A DNA stretch of 64,000 nt from Bordetella sp. LUAb4 (GCF_021325795.1 NZ_JAHPZX010000001.1:1364001-1428000), one strand, 5' to 3'. Numbered from the stretch's first letter, positions 38,853 through 47,270 are shown. Notes: generated by a model from the letters alone, not told the origin. Program-made: numbers and translations.

Positions 38853-40193
38853 ATGATTTTACTGCGATTCTTCGCGGTCCGCCTGCCATCTTTACTTGCG
38901 TTATGTCACGGCTTCATGACCACACCCCGCCGCCACTGCGTTCTCTCCATACTTCTAAACGGATCTCTCGGCCTGCTACCGGTGACGTTGGTGGCGACGT
39001 CACAGGGCGGAAGTGTCCTGTTTTATGTGGTCATCCTAGCTAGCCTCGCGGCGTTAGCCTATCTGCCTCCTCCACCGGCGGCCAACCTGCAGGGCTACAG
39101 AACACTCGCCGTGTGTGTATCAGTCACTCTGCTAGCGATGTTGGCGAGCCAGGCAGCACACCATTTCGCGTCCGGATTCGGATCCGAGTTCGAACGGGCG
39201 GCCCGGCTAGTACTAGGGATTTTGCTTGTGCTGGCCGCTCTTCTGCGCCTCAATGACCGAAGCTTGCGCTACCCCATCCTCGGTTTCGGGGTCGCCGCTT
39301 GGGTTGCGGCTATCACCGTCGCTCTACTGGCCTGGAAAGCGGGGGGCCGCCCCGAAACGCAGGAATACAACGCCGTCGGTTACGGAAACCTACTACTGCT
39401 GTTCGGTGTTCTGGTCACGTTTTCGCTGGCCTGGCGTCTCACACGACACGCCAATGCCGAGGCAACCCTAAAAATTTTTACTGCTGGGGCGGCGTTTTAC
39501 GGCTTCGTACTCACCCAGACTCGTACCGGCTGGATGGCGGTGCCGGTCTTCATCATGATCGGCGTCGCCTTGTTCGCCCACAAGACCAGCCGCCGCAAAG
39601 CGATCATGGCGTGCGTTGCAGCGCTCTCCATCGCTGTTGCCGTGGGCGCCAGTAGTACCGCATTGCGTCAGCGCGTGGAGATGGGTGTAGTAGAGCTACG
39701 CAGGTGCGAGACGGCTCCGCTGACAGATAGCTCCATGTGCATACGATTGCAACTCTGGCGTACGGCTTGGCAGATGTTTTCCGAGCAACCACTGTTCGGC
39801 GTTGGGGGAGGCAAGCCCTTTGCGGCGCGTCTGAAAGCCGAAGAAGGCCATACCGTCTCACGCTATGTCGCCGAAAATTTCGGCGAGGCTCACAGCGATC
39901 CGCTTTATACATTGGCGACGACCGGCATCTTTGGGGGCATCGGCCTGCTATTCGCCTACCTTACACCGGCCTGGATCTTCTTCCGACGATTGGCTCGCAC
40001 CAGAATTTCTCAGGAATATAGAACCGCCGCCGCCATGGGGCTGGCATTTTGCCTTGGTTTCGCTATCTTTGGCCTGACAGAGTTGATGTTTCGGGGCATG
40101 CGAACCGTCTCGTTCTACGGGGTCAGCGTCGCGTGGCTACTCGCAGCGTCAGACTCTGCCGCCACCAGGTGTGAGCGTCCGCCGTTGACATAG
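38853..40193 (+). CDS. O-antigen ligase family protein (WaaL/Wzy_C-like)
   Basis: 446 residues with about eleven helices and one large periplasmic loop. 'FVLTQTRTGWMAVPVFIMI' and, in the loop, 'LFGVGGGKPFAARL' and 'GEAHSDPLYTLATTGIFGG' hold the Arg and His of the Wzy_C (PF04932) domain. With an ABC exporter in the locus the ligase role (glycan to lipid A-core) is favoured over a Wzy polymerase. Transcribed divergently from the WecA-like gene. An in-frame ATG at 38916 is a possible alternative start. Confidence 0.8.
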   Translation: MILLRFFAVRLPSLLALCHGFMTTPRRHCVLSILLNGSLGLLPVTLVATSQGGSVLFYVVILASLAALAYLPPPPAANLQGYRTLAVCVSVTLLAMLASQAAHHFASGFGSEFERAARLVLGILLVLAALLRLNDRSLRYPILGFGVAAWVAAITVALLAWKAGGRPETQEYNAVGYGNLLLLFGVLVTFSLAWRLTRHANAEATLKIFTAGAAFYGFVLTQTRTGWMAVPVFIMIGVALFAHKTSRRKAIMACVAALSIAVAVGASSTALRQRVEMGVVELRRCETAPLTDSSMCIRLQLWRTAWQMFSEQPLFGVGGGKPFAARLKAEEGHTVSRYVAENFGEAHSDPLYTLATTGIFGGIGLLFAYLTPAWIFFRRLARTRISQEYRTAAAMGLAFCLGFAIFGLTELMFRGMRTVSFYGVSVAWLLAASDSAATRCERPPLT

Positions 40194-40260
40194 TGTGAAG
40201 TTGCGACAGACGCTCTAACACCAATGGCAGGTGCACCGCCGCCATTTGAACGGATCGATT

Positions 40261-41796
40261 CTATAGGCATATAACCTTGACGTTGCTCACCTCTGCCTCG
40301 CCTCCTTCCGCCGCGAAAATCAACCTTATATCAATAGGCGCCTTTTCTTTCTCGAATGCAATTTGGATGCGATTACTTCCTGCTGGATAAGATCTACGAG
40401 CGGAGCTAGGTTTCACCTCGGGCGAAAACCATTCAACGACAACCGGCCCCGGAAGGGATTGGACGGCGTCAAGCACAACGGCAACACCGTCAGCCTCGCT
40501 ACATGACTCCGCGGAGAGGTTGAACGTTTTTTGATCGACTCTCGTAGGCTCGACTGCGAAATTACTCGCATTCAATACATTCTGATTACGAATTTCCAAG
40601 GGCCAATCGTTGCCGGGAACGCTAGGAGCCAATGGTATTTTCAAACTGGATTCGTACTTCAACAATGCAACGTATTGTTCATAGAATCTCGCCTCCTGAG
40701 GAAAATTTTTGTTGATTCGGTTTGCAACGGGAACCGCGAGGAGAATGGCGGCGAATATAGCGAACCGGTCCCCTCGGCGCGCCTGCAGCATTACATACGC
40801 AATCGAAAGCGCATAAGGAACTACGAAATAACGGGACCCATTTCCAATTGGACTAATTACTGAAGGCATGTCCTTAATGCTATAAAGCCCAGCGGCGTAT
40901 ACAATGGCTGCGCATGCTACAAGCATCCGCCTGTTCATATCCGCTCGGAACAAGCTGACAGTCAGTAAAACCCAGAAAGCGATCGCGGCTATTCGTACGA
41001 CCCAACTCTTAATTCCGAACGTCAAAAATGTGACAATCGCGGTGATCCAGTGATAAATATTTCCGTCCGCTTGTCCGATTGCCCGGGGAGAGGTGAGAAG
41101 AAAATAGATTTGTATCGCTGCGCCAGCACAAACCACCAGCGGAATACGCCATTGTTTCTCCCGCATGCCAATAAATGCCGCGACGGGAAAATAGAGAATC
41201 GAGAACGGACCGGTTAGTGAGATAACTGCCACCAATGGCAGACAGCGTGGCCCGAATCGAGTCGGAAAGCAGCAAATCATGGCCAGGATTAGCGCAAGCC
41301 ACCACTGCGCGTTGGTAAGACTCAAAATCGTCTCGCCACTGTGCGGCTGATACAACATCAGCCCCACAGCGATTACAGCGGTTGCCGCATTAACCCATTC
41401 AGATCCGCAGGAAGGTACTATTCGTCTAATGGCCCAGAACACCAACACAATTGAAAGAAGCCAGCCCGAGAAATACACATAAGGAAGGGCGGATAGCGGA
41501 AAGATAGTCGCCACTAGGGCGAACGCTCTGGCGTAAACATGCAAATAACCCGCATATGGCGCGGCGAGAGACGCTAAACCCCGATCTTGAGCTCCATTAA
41601 AGAAGATTGGCCCGTCTTCTGCCCAAAGCGAATTGACAATGAAATTGTAATTATTATAGCGATGGGCCAGGCCCAATAATATCAGGCATATGAAGGCAAT
41701 CCAAATTATTAATTCTTTCTTAGCTTGCCTTTCCACGCCAGGCTGGCCCACTGAGTTCAAATCTCTCTCTCGTCGGTATTGAAGATTCACAATCAT
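40261..41796 (-). CDS. Polytopic membrane protein of unknown function, GT-C-like
   Basis: About 511 residues with ten or so hydrophobic helices and a soluble C-terminal domain of about 120 residues. The first loop has 'VNSLWAEDGPIFFNGAQDRG', an acidic pair after the first helix as in GT-C enzymes, and later 'QPHSGETILSLTNAQWWLAL'. I do not recognise a named family. The start is uncertain: a TTG start at 41955 would add 53 hydrophilic residues; ATG 41796 lies closest to the first helix. Markedly more A+T-rich than the genes to its right, so it belongs to the polysaccharide locus and marks its right edge. Confidence 0.6.
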   Translation of the reverse strand: MIVNLQYRRERDLNSVGQPGVERQAKKELIIWIAFICLILLGLAHRYNNYNFIVNSLWAEDGPIFFNGAQDRGLASLAAPYAGYLHVYARAFALVATIFPLSALPYVYFSGWLLSIVLVFWAIRRIVPSCGSEWVNAATAVIAVGLMLYQPHSGETILSLTNAQWWLALILAMICCFPTRFGPRCLPLVAVISLTGPFSILYFPVAAFIGMREKQWRIPLVVCAGAAIQIYFLLTSPRAIGQADGNIYHWITAIVTFLTFGIKSWVVRIAAIAFWVLLTVSLFRADMNRRMLVACAAIVYAAGLYSIKDMPSVISPIGNGSRYFVVPYALSIAYVMLQARRGDRFAIFAAILLAVPVANRINKNFPQEARFYEQYVALLKYESSLKIPLAPSVPGNDWPLEIRNQNVLNASNFAVEPTRVDQKTFNLSAESCSEADGVAVVLDAVQSLPGPVVVEWFSPEVKPSSARRSYPAGSNRIQIAFEKEKAPIDIRLIFAAEGGEAEVSNVKVICL

Positions 41797-42187
41797 AAAC
41801 CGCAATTTGCCAAAATTTGAGCGGGAAAGGGCCAAAATGGCTCGTTTGGCCGTGTCCCGCGTCGCGCCGAAGCCGCTAAATCGCCCTTTAGGGATCATCA
41901 ACATAAAGTCGAGTGCGAGACTTCCGGCGACATGATCGCAACGGACTGGTAACAATATCGCGCGAGAAGATCAGCTGCGACCATCGCAAACTCTCCGCTT
42001 GAACTTCGCTATTTCCGACCCCGTAGCACTGCACTCCAATGACTACGGTCCGAATTTATCGATGTCGTCAGAGGAACGTAAGCATTCGCGGCGTCACACT
42101 TTGCAACACCGCATTATCGACAACCCGATGGACGAGACATCTGAAAGAGGTACAGAATGGCTAAAACTCCATAACTAGGAGACAGCC
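41797..42187. other. Boundary region between polysaccharide locus and housekeeping genes
   Basis: About 390 bases upstream of divergent genes. Part may code for an N-terminal extension of the minus-strand membrane protein. The right end contains AGGAG six bases before the 42188 start. A change from A+T-rich to G+C-rich sequence occurs just after it. Confidence 0.4.
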
Positions 42188-42757
42188 ATGCGCATTTCAG
42201 ATGCTCAATGGATTCCGTCGACCCAGCATCAGACCTGGGAAGCATTGACCACTTGTTCGGTTCTTCGGGAATGCATTCCCGGTTGTGTCCAAGTGGAATG
42301 CAAATCTCCGACGGAATATGCGTTCACGGTTCGCGTCAAAGTGGCCGGTCTGGGCGCGGATTATGAGGGTGAGCTCTTACTCTCTGACGTCAATGCACCT
42401 CACGGCTGTACCCTTGTCTTTGAAGGCAAGGGCGCGGCGGCGGGGCTTGCCATCGGCACCGCCCAGGTCAACCTGACGCCGAAGGACGACGGTACCCGCC
42501 TGTCCTATACGGTCGCGGCGATGGCCGGGGGCAAGTTGGGTGAGGTCGGCGAGGCGACACTGGTGAAGGCGGCGGAGAAGATCGTCGAGAAGTTCTTTGC
42601 ATCCTTCATTGATTACATGTCGCGCCAGCCTCGCGTGGCGCCACCACCACCGCCCCAGACTCCGGAGTCACGTGGCCTGCACAATTCTCGGTGGTCATGG
42701 GCGGCGGTACTGGCAGTGGTGGTCGTCTTCGTGGGCTATCACACCTTCTTCACCTGA
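42188..42757 (+). CDS. CoxG/SRPBCC-family protein with C-terminal membrane anchor
   Basis: 189 residues. The N-terminal 145 residues show the carbon monoxide dehydrogenase subunit G (CoxG) pattern: 'TWEALTTCSVLRECIPGC', 'YAFTVRVKVAGLGADYEGEL' and 'FEGKGAAAGLAIGTAQVNL', 'GGKLGEVGEATLVKAAEKIV'. A proline-rich linker and one C-terminal helix ('SWAAVLAVVVVFVGYHTFF') follow, placing the domain at the membrane. An excellent AGGAG site precedes the start. No CO dehydrogenase genes are nearby, so its role is not the textbook one; lipid or cofactor binding is possible. Confidence 0.85.
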   Translation: MRISDAQWIPSTQHQTWEALTTCSVLRECIPGCVQVECKSPTEYAFTVRVKVAGLGADYEGELLLSDVNAPHGCTLVFEGKGAAAGLAIGTAQVNLTPKDDGTRLSYTVAAMAGGKLGEVGEATLVKAAEKIVEKFFASFIDYMSRQPRVAPPPPPQTPESRGLHNSRWSWAAVLAVVVVFVGYHTFFT

Positions 42758-42828
42758 TCGCTCTGCCCGCGCGTTTTATGGTTTGTTGATGGTGCATCCT
42801 ATCGGAGAGGCCGTCAGCGGTGCTCGCC

Positions 42829-42855
42829 TGCGACGGCTTAGCTGAGGCGAGCACC
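42829..42855 (+). terminator. Strong hairpin after the CoxG-like gene
   Basis: Perfect 11-base inverted repeat GGTGCTCGCCT / AGGCGAGCACC with a five-base loop, followed by TTAATACTG. The stem is strong but the T-run is poor, so it is a likely terminator of the upstream gene with moderate certainty. Confidence 0.55.
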
Positions 42856-42943
42856 TTAATACTGTCCATCGTCCATCTTCCCCTGTCGCTAGCGGTCTTG
42901 GTGCTATGCTTGCTCCCCTCAAAGGCAGTAAGCAAATTACGCC

Positions 42944-43819
42944 ATGCGTAGCCGCGACATAACCGACCTGCTAGTACTCGCCGCTGTATGGGGCGGATCC
43001 TTCCTCTTCATCCGCATGGGCGTGCCGGAATTTGGACCCGCCGCGCTGATCGAGCTTCGCGTCGGTTTCGCTGCCCTCGCTCTGCTGCCATTGCTGCTCT
43101 GGCAACATAAGACCCGCGTATTGCTGCGCCACTGGAAAGCAATCTTTGTCGTGGGCACGTTCAACGCCACCCTCCCCTTCATTCTTTACGCCTATGCCGC
43201 GCAGCAATTAGGCGCGGGATTCCTATCCATTGCCAACGCTGTCACACCGATGTGGGGTGCAGCGATAGGCTGGATTTGGCTGGGCGATCGCCTGCCTCCT
43301 TCGAGAGTCACGGGGATGGCGCTGGGACTGGCCGGGATCGTTGTCCTGGTTTGGGACAAGTTCAATTTCGGCTCGGGCGGTAGCGGTCTTGCCGTGCTCG
43401 CCTCGCTGCTGGCGCCCGTCTGCTACGGCATTTCAGCCAATTGCACCAAACGCTATCTGGTTGGCGTCGATGCGTTGACCAATGCCGCCGGCAGCATGCT
43501 CGCGGCGGCGTTGACGTTGCTTCCCTTCGCTATCTGGACCTGGCCGGCGCAGCCCGTTTCCTTCCAGGCCTGGAGCGCCACGCTGCTGCTGGCACTCGTC
43601 TGCACAGGCTTTGCCTACGTCCTGTTTTTCCGTCTCATCGCCAGTGTTGGGCCGACCGGTGCAATTAGTGTGACGTTTTTGGTACCTATCTTCGGCGTGT
43701 TCTGGGGCGCGTTCCTGCTGGACGAAATCGTCACGCCCAACATGCTGGCTGGTGCCGCGGTCGTATTGGCCGGGACCGCGCTGGCATTGGGCCTGGTCAG
43801 GTTCCCCGCCACCCGCTGA
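42944..43819 (+). CDS. EamA/DMT-superfamily transporter
   Basis: 291 residues with ten hydrophobic helices in two five-helix halves. 'LLVLAAVWGGSFLFIRMGV' at the N-terminus and 'GPTGAISVTFLVPIFGVFWG' in the second half are typical EamA (PF00892) segments. Substrate unknown; family members export amino acids, nucleotides or drugs. The surroundings give no clue. Confidence 0.88.
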   Translation: MRSRDITDLLVLAAVWGGSFLFIRMGVPEFGPAALIELRVGFAALALLPLLLWQHKTRVLLRHWKAIFVVGTFNATLPFILYAYAAQQLGAGFLSIANAVTPMWGAAIGWIWLGDRLPPSRVTGMALGLAGIVVLVWDKFNFGSGGSGLAVLASLLAPVCYGISANCTKRYLVGVDALTNAAGSMLAAALTLLPFAIWTWPAQPVSFQAWSATLLLALVCTGFAYVLFFRLIASVGPTGAISVTFLVPIFGVFWGAFLLDEIVTPNMLAGAAVVLAGTALALGLVRFPATR

Positions 43820-43893
43820 CGTCGTGCGCATGTGCGGTACGCCGACGTGTGACACGTCGAAGTACCGTGCACTCTCACGATGGAAAATGCGAA

Positions 43894-44769
43894 ATGTTGT
43901 ACGAATCCTTAGCCTGGCTGACCTGGGCTTGCATCTTTTTAGCAGCAGCATGCGCCTGGTTGCAGCCGCCCCGATGGCGGATTCACCTGCCGGTGCTGCT
44001 CGCTTGCGGCTACACGGCGGCGACCCTGGATTTACAGCTTTCCTGGGAAGCTCTGGTCGTCCTGGCCGCCCTGGTTATCGCAGGAGGATCCGTCCAGCCA
44101 CGCAAGCCGCCTCTACTGCGCTTCCTGGGCCATGTGGTCTATATCGTGATGGCCGTCGCATTGGGTGCACATCTGCTACCCGGCTTCCAGAATCCAGCGG
44201 CGATTTACGCTTTGCGCATAACGCCGGATGCCACGCCTTTTACGATGTTTTTGAACTTGGACAAGCCGCTGGTGGGATTCTGGGCGGTACTTGCGCTGCC
44301 CTGGATAACGGCACGCCGCTTCTGGCGACAGGTTCTTTCCGCGACGGGGGCGGCGCTGCTGCTGGGCGTACCGGTATGTATGGCGCTGGCCTTGGCGCTG
44401 GGGATGGTGAACTGGGCACCTAAGGTGCCGCCGGACGCGTTGCTCTGGGTCCTGAATAATCTACTTTTGGTCGCCGTAGCGGAGGAGGCGTTCTTCCGTG
44501 CATATGTGCAAGGTGGGCTCGCCCGGCTCTTGGACAATGGGGCGAAAGCTCGCATCGGTGCATTATTTGTGTCGGCGATTCTCTTTGGATTGGCGCATTA
44601 CTCCGGGGGATGGCGCTGGATGCTGCTGGCAGGCGTGGCGGGTGTCGCGTACGGCTGGGCTTATCAACGCGGCGGTCTACGAGCGGCAGTGTTGACGCAT
44701 TTCGGTCTGAATGCCGTGCATTTCTTCTTTTTTACCTATCCGGGATTGCAAGCGTCCGCAATGAATTAA
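43894..44769 (+). CDS. CPBP-family intramembrane glutamic endopeptidase
   Basis: 291 residues with about eight helices. The Rce1/CPBP motifs are all present in order: 'VAEEAFFRAYVQG' (EExxxR), 'FGLAHYSGG' (FxxxH) and 'THFGLNAVHF' (HxxxN/B). Such proteases process prenylated proteins in eukaryotes and are linked to bacteriocin immunity or processing in some bacteria. It is the last ordinary gene before the tail cluster, but the start, at ATG 43894 after a GGA, gives no sign of co-regulation with it. Confidence 0.85.
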   Translation: MLYESLAWLTWACIFLAAACAWLQPPRWRIHLPVLLACGYTAATLDLQLSWEALVVLAALVIAGGSVQPRKPPLLRFLGHVVYIVMAVALGAHLLPGFQNPAAIYALRITPDATPFTMFLNLDKPLVGFWAVLALPWITARRFWRQVLSATGAALLLGVPVCMALALALGMVNWAPKVPPDALLWVLNNLLLVAVAEEAFFRAYVQGGLARLLDNGAKARIGALFVSAILFGLAHYSGGWRWMLLAGVAGVAYGWAYQRGGLRAAVLTHFGLNAVHFFFFTYPGLQASAMN

Positions 44770-44840
44770 ACACGGGGTTGATTCCTTCCCGAGTCTAGAC
44801 AACCCGCGCTCGCCGGGACACCCATGCATGCCATAGTCCC

Positions 44841-44865
44841 GATGCCCCCGATTTATTCGGGCATC
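44841..44865. terminator. Inverted repeat between protease and recombinase genes
   Basis: GATGCCC / GGGCATC separated by 11 bases that themselves contain CCG...CGG. It lies 18 bases before the recombinase start and could end transcription from the protease gene or regulate the recombinase. No T-run follows. Confidence 0.35.
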
Positions 44866-44882
44866 GGCGATAGAATTCGGCC

Positions 44883-45902
44883 ATGAGACCTAAACGCCGA
44901 CGCATACGCTTATCCGTTCCCTCTTTGGCTCAGGCCTTGGAGCGTTATCTGACTGAGGTTTCAACCACCAAGAAGGGGGTGGTGTCGGAGCGATCGATTG
45001 CCAGGATCTGGCTGGGGACTCGGCTTGCAGGGCGGCCGGTGGACCGGATACGCAGCGCTGATCTGGCGGATTTGCGGGATGAGTGGTTGAAGGATCGGGC
45101 CGCGGCCACGGTGGTGCGCCGGATGGCGTTTCTTTCGCACGTATATACGGTGATCCGCAAGGATTGGGGGCTTGATTGGTTGGCCAATCCTGTGCAGTTG
45201 GTCCGGCGACCTGCGGTGGCGGATTCGCGTGATCGGCGGTTGTTCGATCAGATACGGTTGCGCGGGGTGTCCGAAGGGGAATGTCCACGTGAGGAGCTGG
45301 CGTGGATCATCCGTGCGACGCGTTCAGCGGAACTGCCTACGATTTTGACTGTGGCCAAGGAGACCGGGATGCGGCGGTCGGAGGTGGTCGGGATTTTGCG
45401 CGAGAACCTCGATTTGCAGCATGGCGTCGTGCATCTTCCGCACACCAAAAATGGGCGAGCTCGGGATGTGCCGTTGACGCCGCTGGGGCGTGAGACTTTG
45501 CGGCGGTGGGTGGTCGGGAAGCCGATGCGCGGGCGGATTTTTTCGATGCGGCCGGGGTCGGTGACGCGGGCGTTTATCCGGGCTCGACTACGCGCGCGGC
45601 GGGAATACGAAGGGTTGTGCCGCGAGCATGGACGGCGGCCGAACCATGCTTATTTCCGGGATCTGAGGTTTCATGATTTGCGGCATGAGGGGACCTCGCA
45701 GCTGGCGACGGTTTTCCAGATTCATGAGTTGGCTAAGGTCAATGGGAACGTGGATACACGAATGCTGTTGCGGTACTACCATCCGCACGGGCGGGAGCTG
45801 GCGCAGAAGTTGGCGCGTAGCCCTTTGGGGCGGAGGCAGTTGGATCAGATTCGGCAGCAACGGATCGCGGTTGATGATGGCGCGATGGCGTTAGCGGCTT
45901 GA
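44883..45902 (+). CDS. Rci-like tyrosine recombinase, candidate tail-fibre shufflon invertase
   Basis: 339 residues. An N-terminal core-binding domain ('SLAQALERYLTEVSTTKKG', 'RMAFLSHVYTVIRKDWGL') is followed by a catalytic domain: Arg in 'KETGMRRSEVVG', Lys in 'LPHTKNGRARDVPL', H-x-x-R in 'FHDLRHEGTSQL' and a nucleophile-type Tyr in 'LLRYYHP'. The usual His of the 'GH' element before the Tyr is Asn here ('VNGNVDTR'). The N-terminal pattern resembles shufflon recombinase Rci rather than a typical prophage integrase. It lies convergent to the fibre genes, overlapping the fibre-assembly gene by 12 bases, next to five copies of a 16-bp site. An integrase role is the alternative. Confidence 0.85.
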   Translation: MRPKRRRIRLSVPSLAQALERYLTEVSTTKKGVVSERSIARIWLGTRLAGRPVDRIRSADLADLRDEWLKDRAAATVVRRMAFLSHVYTVIRKDWGLDWLANPVQLVRRPAVADSRDRRLFDQIRLRGVSEGECPREELAWIIRATRSAELPTILTVAKETGMRRSEVVGILRENLDLQHGVVHLPHTKNGRARDVPLTPLGRETLRRWVVGKPMRGRIFSMRPGSVTRAFIRARLRARREYEGLCREHGRRPNHAYFRDLRFHDLRHEGTSQLATVFQIHELAKVNGNVDTRMLLRYYHPHGRELAQKLARSPLGRRQLDQIRQQRIAVDDGAMALAA

Positions 45903-46385
45903 TGGTTTGGCGGTCTTCTTCGCGGGAGGCTTGGCTGCTTTGCTTGATTTTGTCGCTTTTGATGGCTGCGCCGCTTTAGCTGTCTCGGCCTTTCTGGGCG
46001 TCTTGATGGCCTTGACCTGGTTGCTCACGTCAACCGTCGAGGAGGACGACGGCTTGGGCGGCGGCTGTGTGGTGGTCAACCAGGAAGGAAGAGTTCCCCA
46101 GCCTGGGTAGGTGACGTTACTGCCGCCGACGTTAACCGTAGACCCGAGAGCGTATGCATGGCCCCCTAGCTCGTTTATCCATAAAGGGGTGTGCCGATAG
46201 TCGTCGATCAAAGCCCACCGACTACCTCCCCATTGCGCAACCTTGCCAGCGGCGGCGTTTGGCGGTGTCGATTCCACCGCGAGGTACGGCAGGTTATAGA
46301 CGCCAGGGTCCAGCGCCAGATCATTGGCGATGGTTTGGTGCATGTATAGCCCGTACTTGTCTGTCTGATAGACGGTTTTTTGCAT
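45891..46385 (-). CDS. Tail-fibre assembly/chaperone-like protein with Lys-Ala-Pro tail
   Basis: 164 residues, last gene of the tail operon. 'TDKYGLYMHQTIANDLAL', 'LPYLAVESTPPNAAAGKVA' and 'WGGSRWALIDDYRHTPLW' resemble the N-terminal domain of phage tail-fibre assembly proteins, which sit right after the fibre gene and help fold its tip. Residues about 118-164 are Lys/Ala/Pro/Ser-rich low complexity. ATG 46385 has AGGA eight bases upstream; ATG 46391 and a TTG at 46418 are in frame but worse placed. Recombination site 1 lies 25 bases upstream, so this gene is just outside the invertible DNA. Confidence 0.65.
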   Translation of the reverse strand: MQKTVYQTDKYGLYMHQTIANDLALDPGVYNLPYLAVESTPPNAAAGKVAQWGGSRWALIDDYRHTPLWINELGGHAYALGSTVNVGGSNVTYPGWGTLPSWLTTTQPPPKPSSSSTVDVSNQVKAIKTPRKAETAKAAQPSKATKSSKAAKPPAKKTAKPSSR

Positions 46386-46410
46386 GGTCATTTCCTGAAG
46401 AAGGGTTTTG

Positions 46411-46426
46411 CACTGCAAATGTGAGA
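46411..46426 (+). repeat. Inversion site 1 (+ orientation)
   Basis: CACTGCAAATGTGAGA, a full match to the 16-bp consensus CACTGCAAATGYRAGA. Outer left boundary of the array. Reads into cassette A, coding T-A-N-V-R in that cassette's frame. Confidence 0.85.
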
Positions 46427-46651
46427 GTGCTGGGGAGCCGACAGCTGGATGCGCTCCAGAACATCACGGGCGCGGGCATTATTACCACCTCAATTCCCTC
46501 CGGAGCATTCCAGGGGCCATCTACGACCGGCGGCTATACGCTGGGTGGTACCGCATTCGTTCAAGCCTCCTTTAGTGCTGCGCTGGTCGCTCGGACTGCC
46601 ACGGAGACCCGGCCCACGAACGCCGCCTACTGCCCTCGAATTCATGCTTGA
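46412..46651 (+). CDS. Silent tail-fibre C-terminal cassette A
   Basis: 79 codons from the site to a stop, with no start codon or ribosome site of its own. Begins 'TANVRVLGSRQLDALQNITG' and ends 'ETRPTNAAYCPRIHA', the same beginning and end as the expressed fibre tip with a different middle. It is expressed only if inversion between sites 1 and 5 joins it to the fibre gene. The 'ETRPxNxxxxPRIH' ending is common in phage tail fibres. Confidence 0.8.
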   Translation, partial: TANVRVLGSRQLDALQNITGAGIITTSIPSGAFQGPSTTGGYTLGGTAFVQASFSAALVARTATETRPTNAAYCPRIHA

Positions 46652-46660
46652 CGTACCTTT

Positions 46661-46676
46661 CACTGCAAATGTGAGA
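46661..46676 (+). repeat. Inversion site 2 (+ orientation)
   Basis: CACTGCAAATGTGAGA, identical to sites 1 and 5. It lies between cassettes A and B. Direct orientation relative to sites 1 and 3; inverted relative to sites 4 and 5. Confidence 0.85.
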
Positions 46677-46913
46677 CCGCTCGCTGGGCGACAATTGGAC
46701 GCGTTGCAGCGGATCGTAGGCATGGTAGACGGGTATAACGATTTTCTCAGTTCGGATGGAGCGATGTTCGGCGGCAATGCGAGCACGAATGCTCCGAACC
46801 TGGGTTCCCGCGCCACCAACCATCAGCTCGCTTTCGATTCCGCAAGGGTGACTCGCTCATCGACAGAAACACGCCCACTGAATGTTTCTCTTCTCCCTCG
46901 GATCCATGCTTGA
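46662..46913 (+). CDS. Silent tail-fibre C-terminal cassette B (copy of the expressed tip)
   Basis: 83 codons, 'TANVRPLAGRQLDALQRIVG' to 'ETRPLNVSLLPRIHA', no start signal. By eye it is base-for-base the same as the expressed tip at 47518-47769, in the opposite orientation. The identity continues through the following inversion site. Confidence 0.82.
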   Translation, partial: TANVRPLAGRQLDALQRIVGMVDGYNDFLSSDGAMFGGNASTNAPNLGSRATNHQLAFDSARVTRSSTETRPLNVSLLPRIHA

Positions 46914-46922
46914 CGTCCGCTT

Positions 46923-46938
46923 CACTGCAAATGCAAGA
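46923..46938 (+). repeat. Inversion site 3 (+ orientation)
   Basis: CACTGCAAATGCAAGA; differs from sites 1, 2 and 5 at positions 12 and 13 (CA for TG) and matches site 4. Leads into cassette C. Confidence 0.85.
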
Positions 46939-47190
46939 GTGTTCGGCTCGTACCAAAGTGATGCTTTTCAAGCCCACATGATGGGTAGCATTCAGGTTTT
47001 GTCTGGTGGGCAAGATCCGGTCAACGTAATTCAGTCCACTTATGAGTTGAGAGGCGGACGACTCCTTGACGGCTGGCCACTCGTCGGCGTCTACGGCCAA
47101 ATCGTGGATGACTTTGTGCATGGAGTGCCACGTACCGGGTACGAAACGCGGCCGCTAAATGTGGCGTACGCCCCCCGACTACATATCTGA
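46924..47190 (+). CDS. Silent tail-fibre C-terminal cassette C
   Basis: 88 codons, 'TANARVFGSYQSDAFQAHMM' to 'ETRPLNVAYAPRLHI'. No start signal in front of the site; ATGs upstream belong to the end of cassette B read in another frame. Inversion between sites 3 and 5 would join it to the fibre. The middle part is unlike A, B or D. Confidence 0.8.
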   Translation, partial: TANARVFGSYQSDAFQAHMMGSIQVLSGGQDPVNVIQSTYELRGGRLLDGWPLVGVYGQIVDDFVHGVPRTGYETRPLNVAYAPRLHI

Positions 47191-47270
47191 CACTGCGTCA
47201 CCGCAAGGTGGCTGAGGGACCAAGGCACGACTAACCAACGTCACATTTCATCGGGGAGTCATGCATAAAA

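Larger units (their letters stand above)
46661..46938. repeat. 278-bp perfect inverted repeat, left copy
   Basis: Covers inversion site 2, cassette B and inversion site 3. The right copy is 47493-47770 on the opposite strand. Identity stops exactly at the end of the 16-bp site core on the inner side, as expected if the boundary was made by the recombinase. Confidence 0.85.

Noticed and set aside
40223-40246. AATGGC/GCCATT hairpin between convergent genes as a terminator
   Set aside because: Only six pairs with a 12-base loop and no T-run; too weak to annotate.
44883-45902. Recombinase as an ordinary prophage integrase with flanking att sites
   Set aside because: No direct-repeat att pair was seen at the cluster edges, no excisionase or replication genes exist, and a set of oriented sites lies right beside it. 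Not fully excluded.
46882-47190. Cassette C (and similar frames) as stand-alone small genes starting at an upstream ATG
   Set aside because: The upstream ATGs lie in the end of another cassette, have no ribosome site, and similarity to the fibre tip begins exactly at the inversion site.
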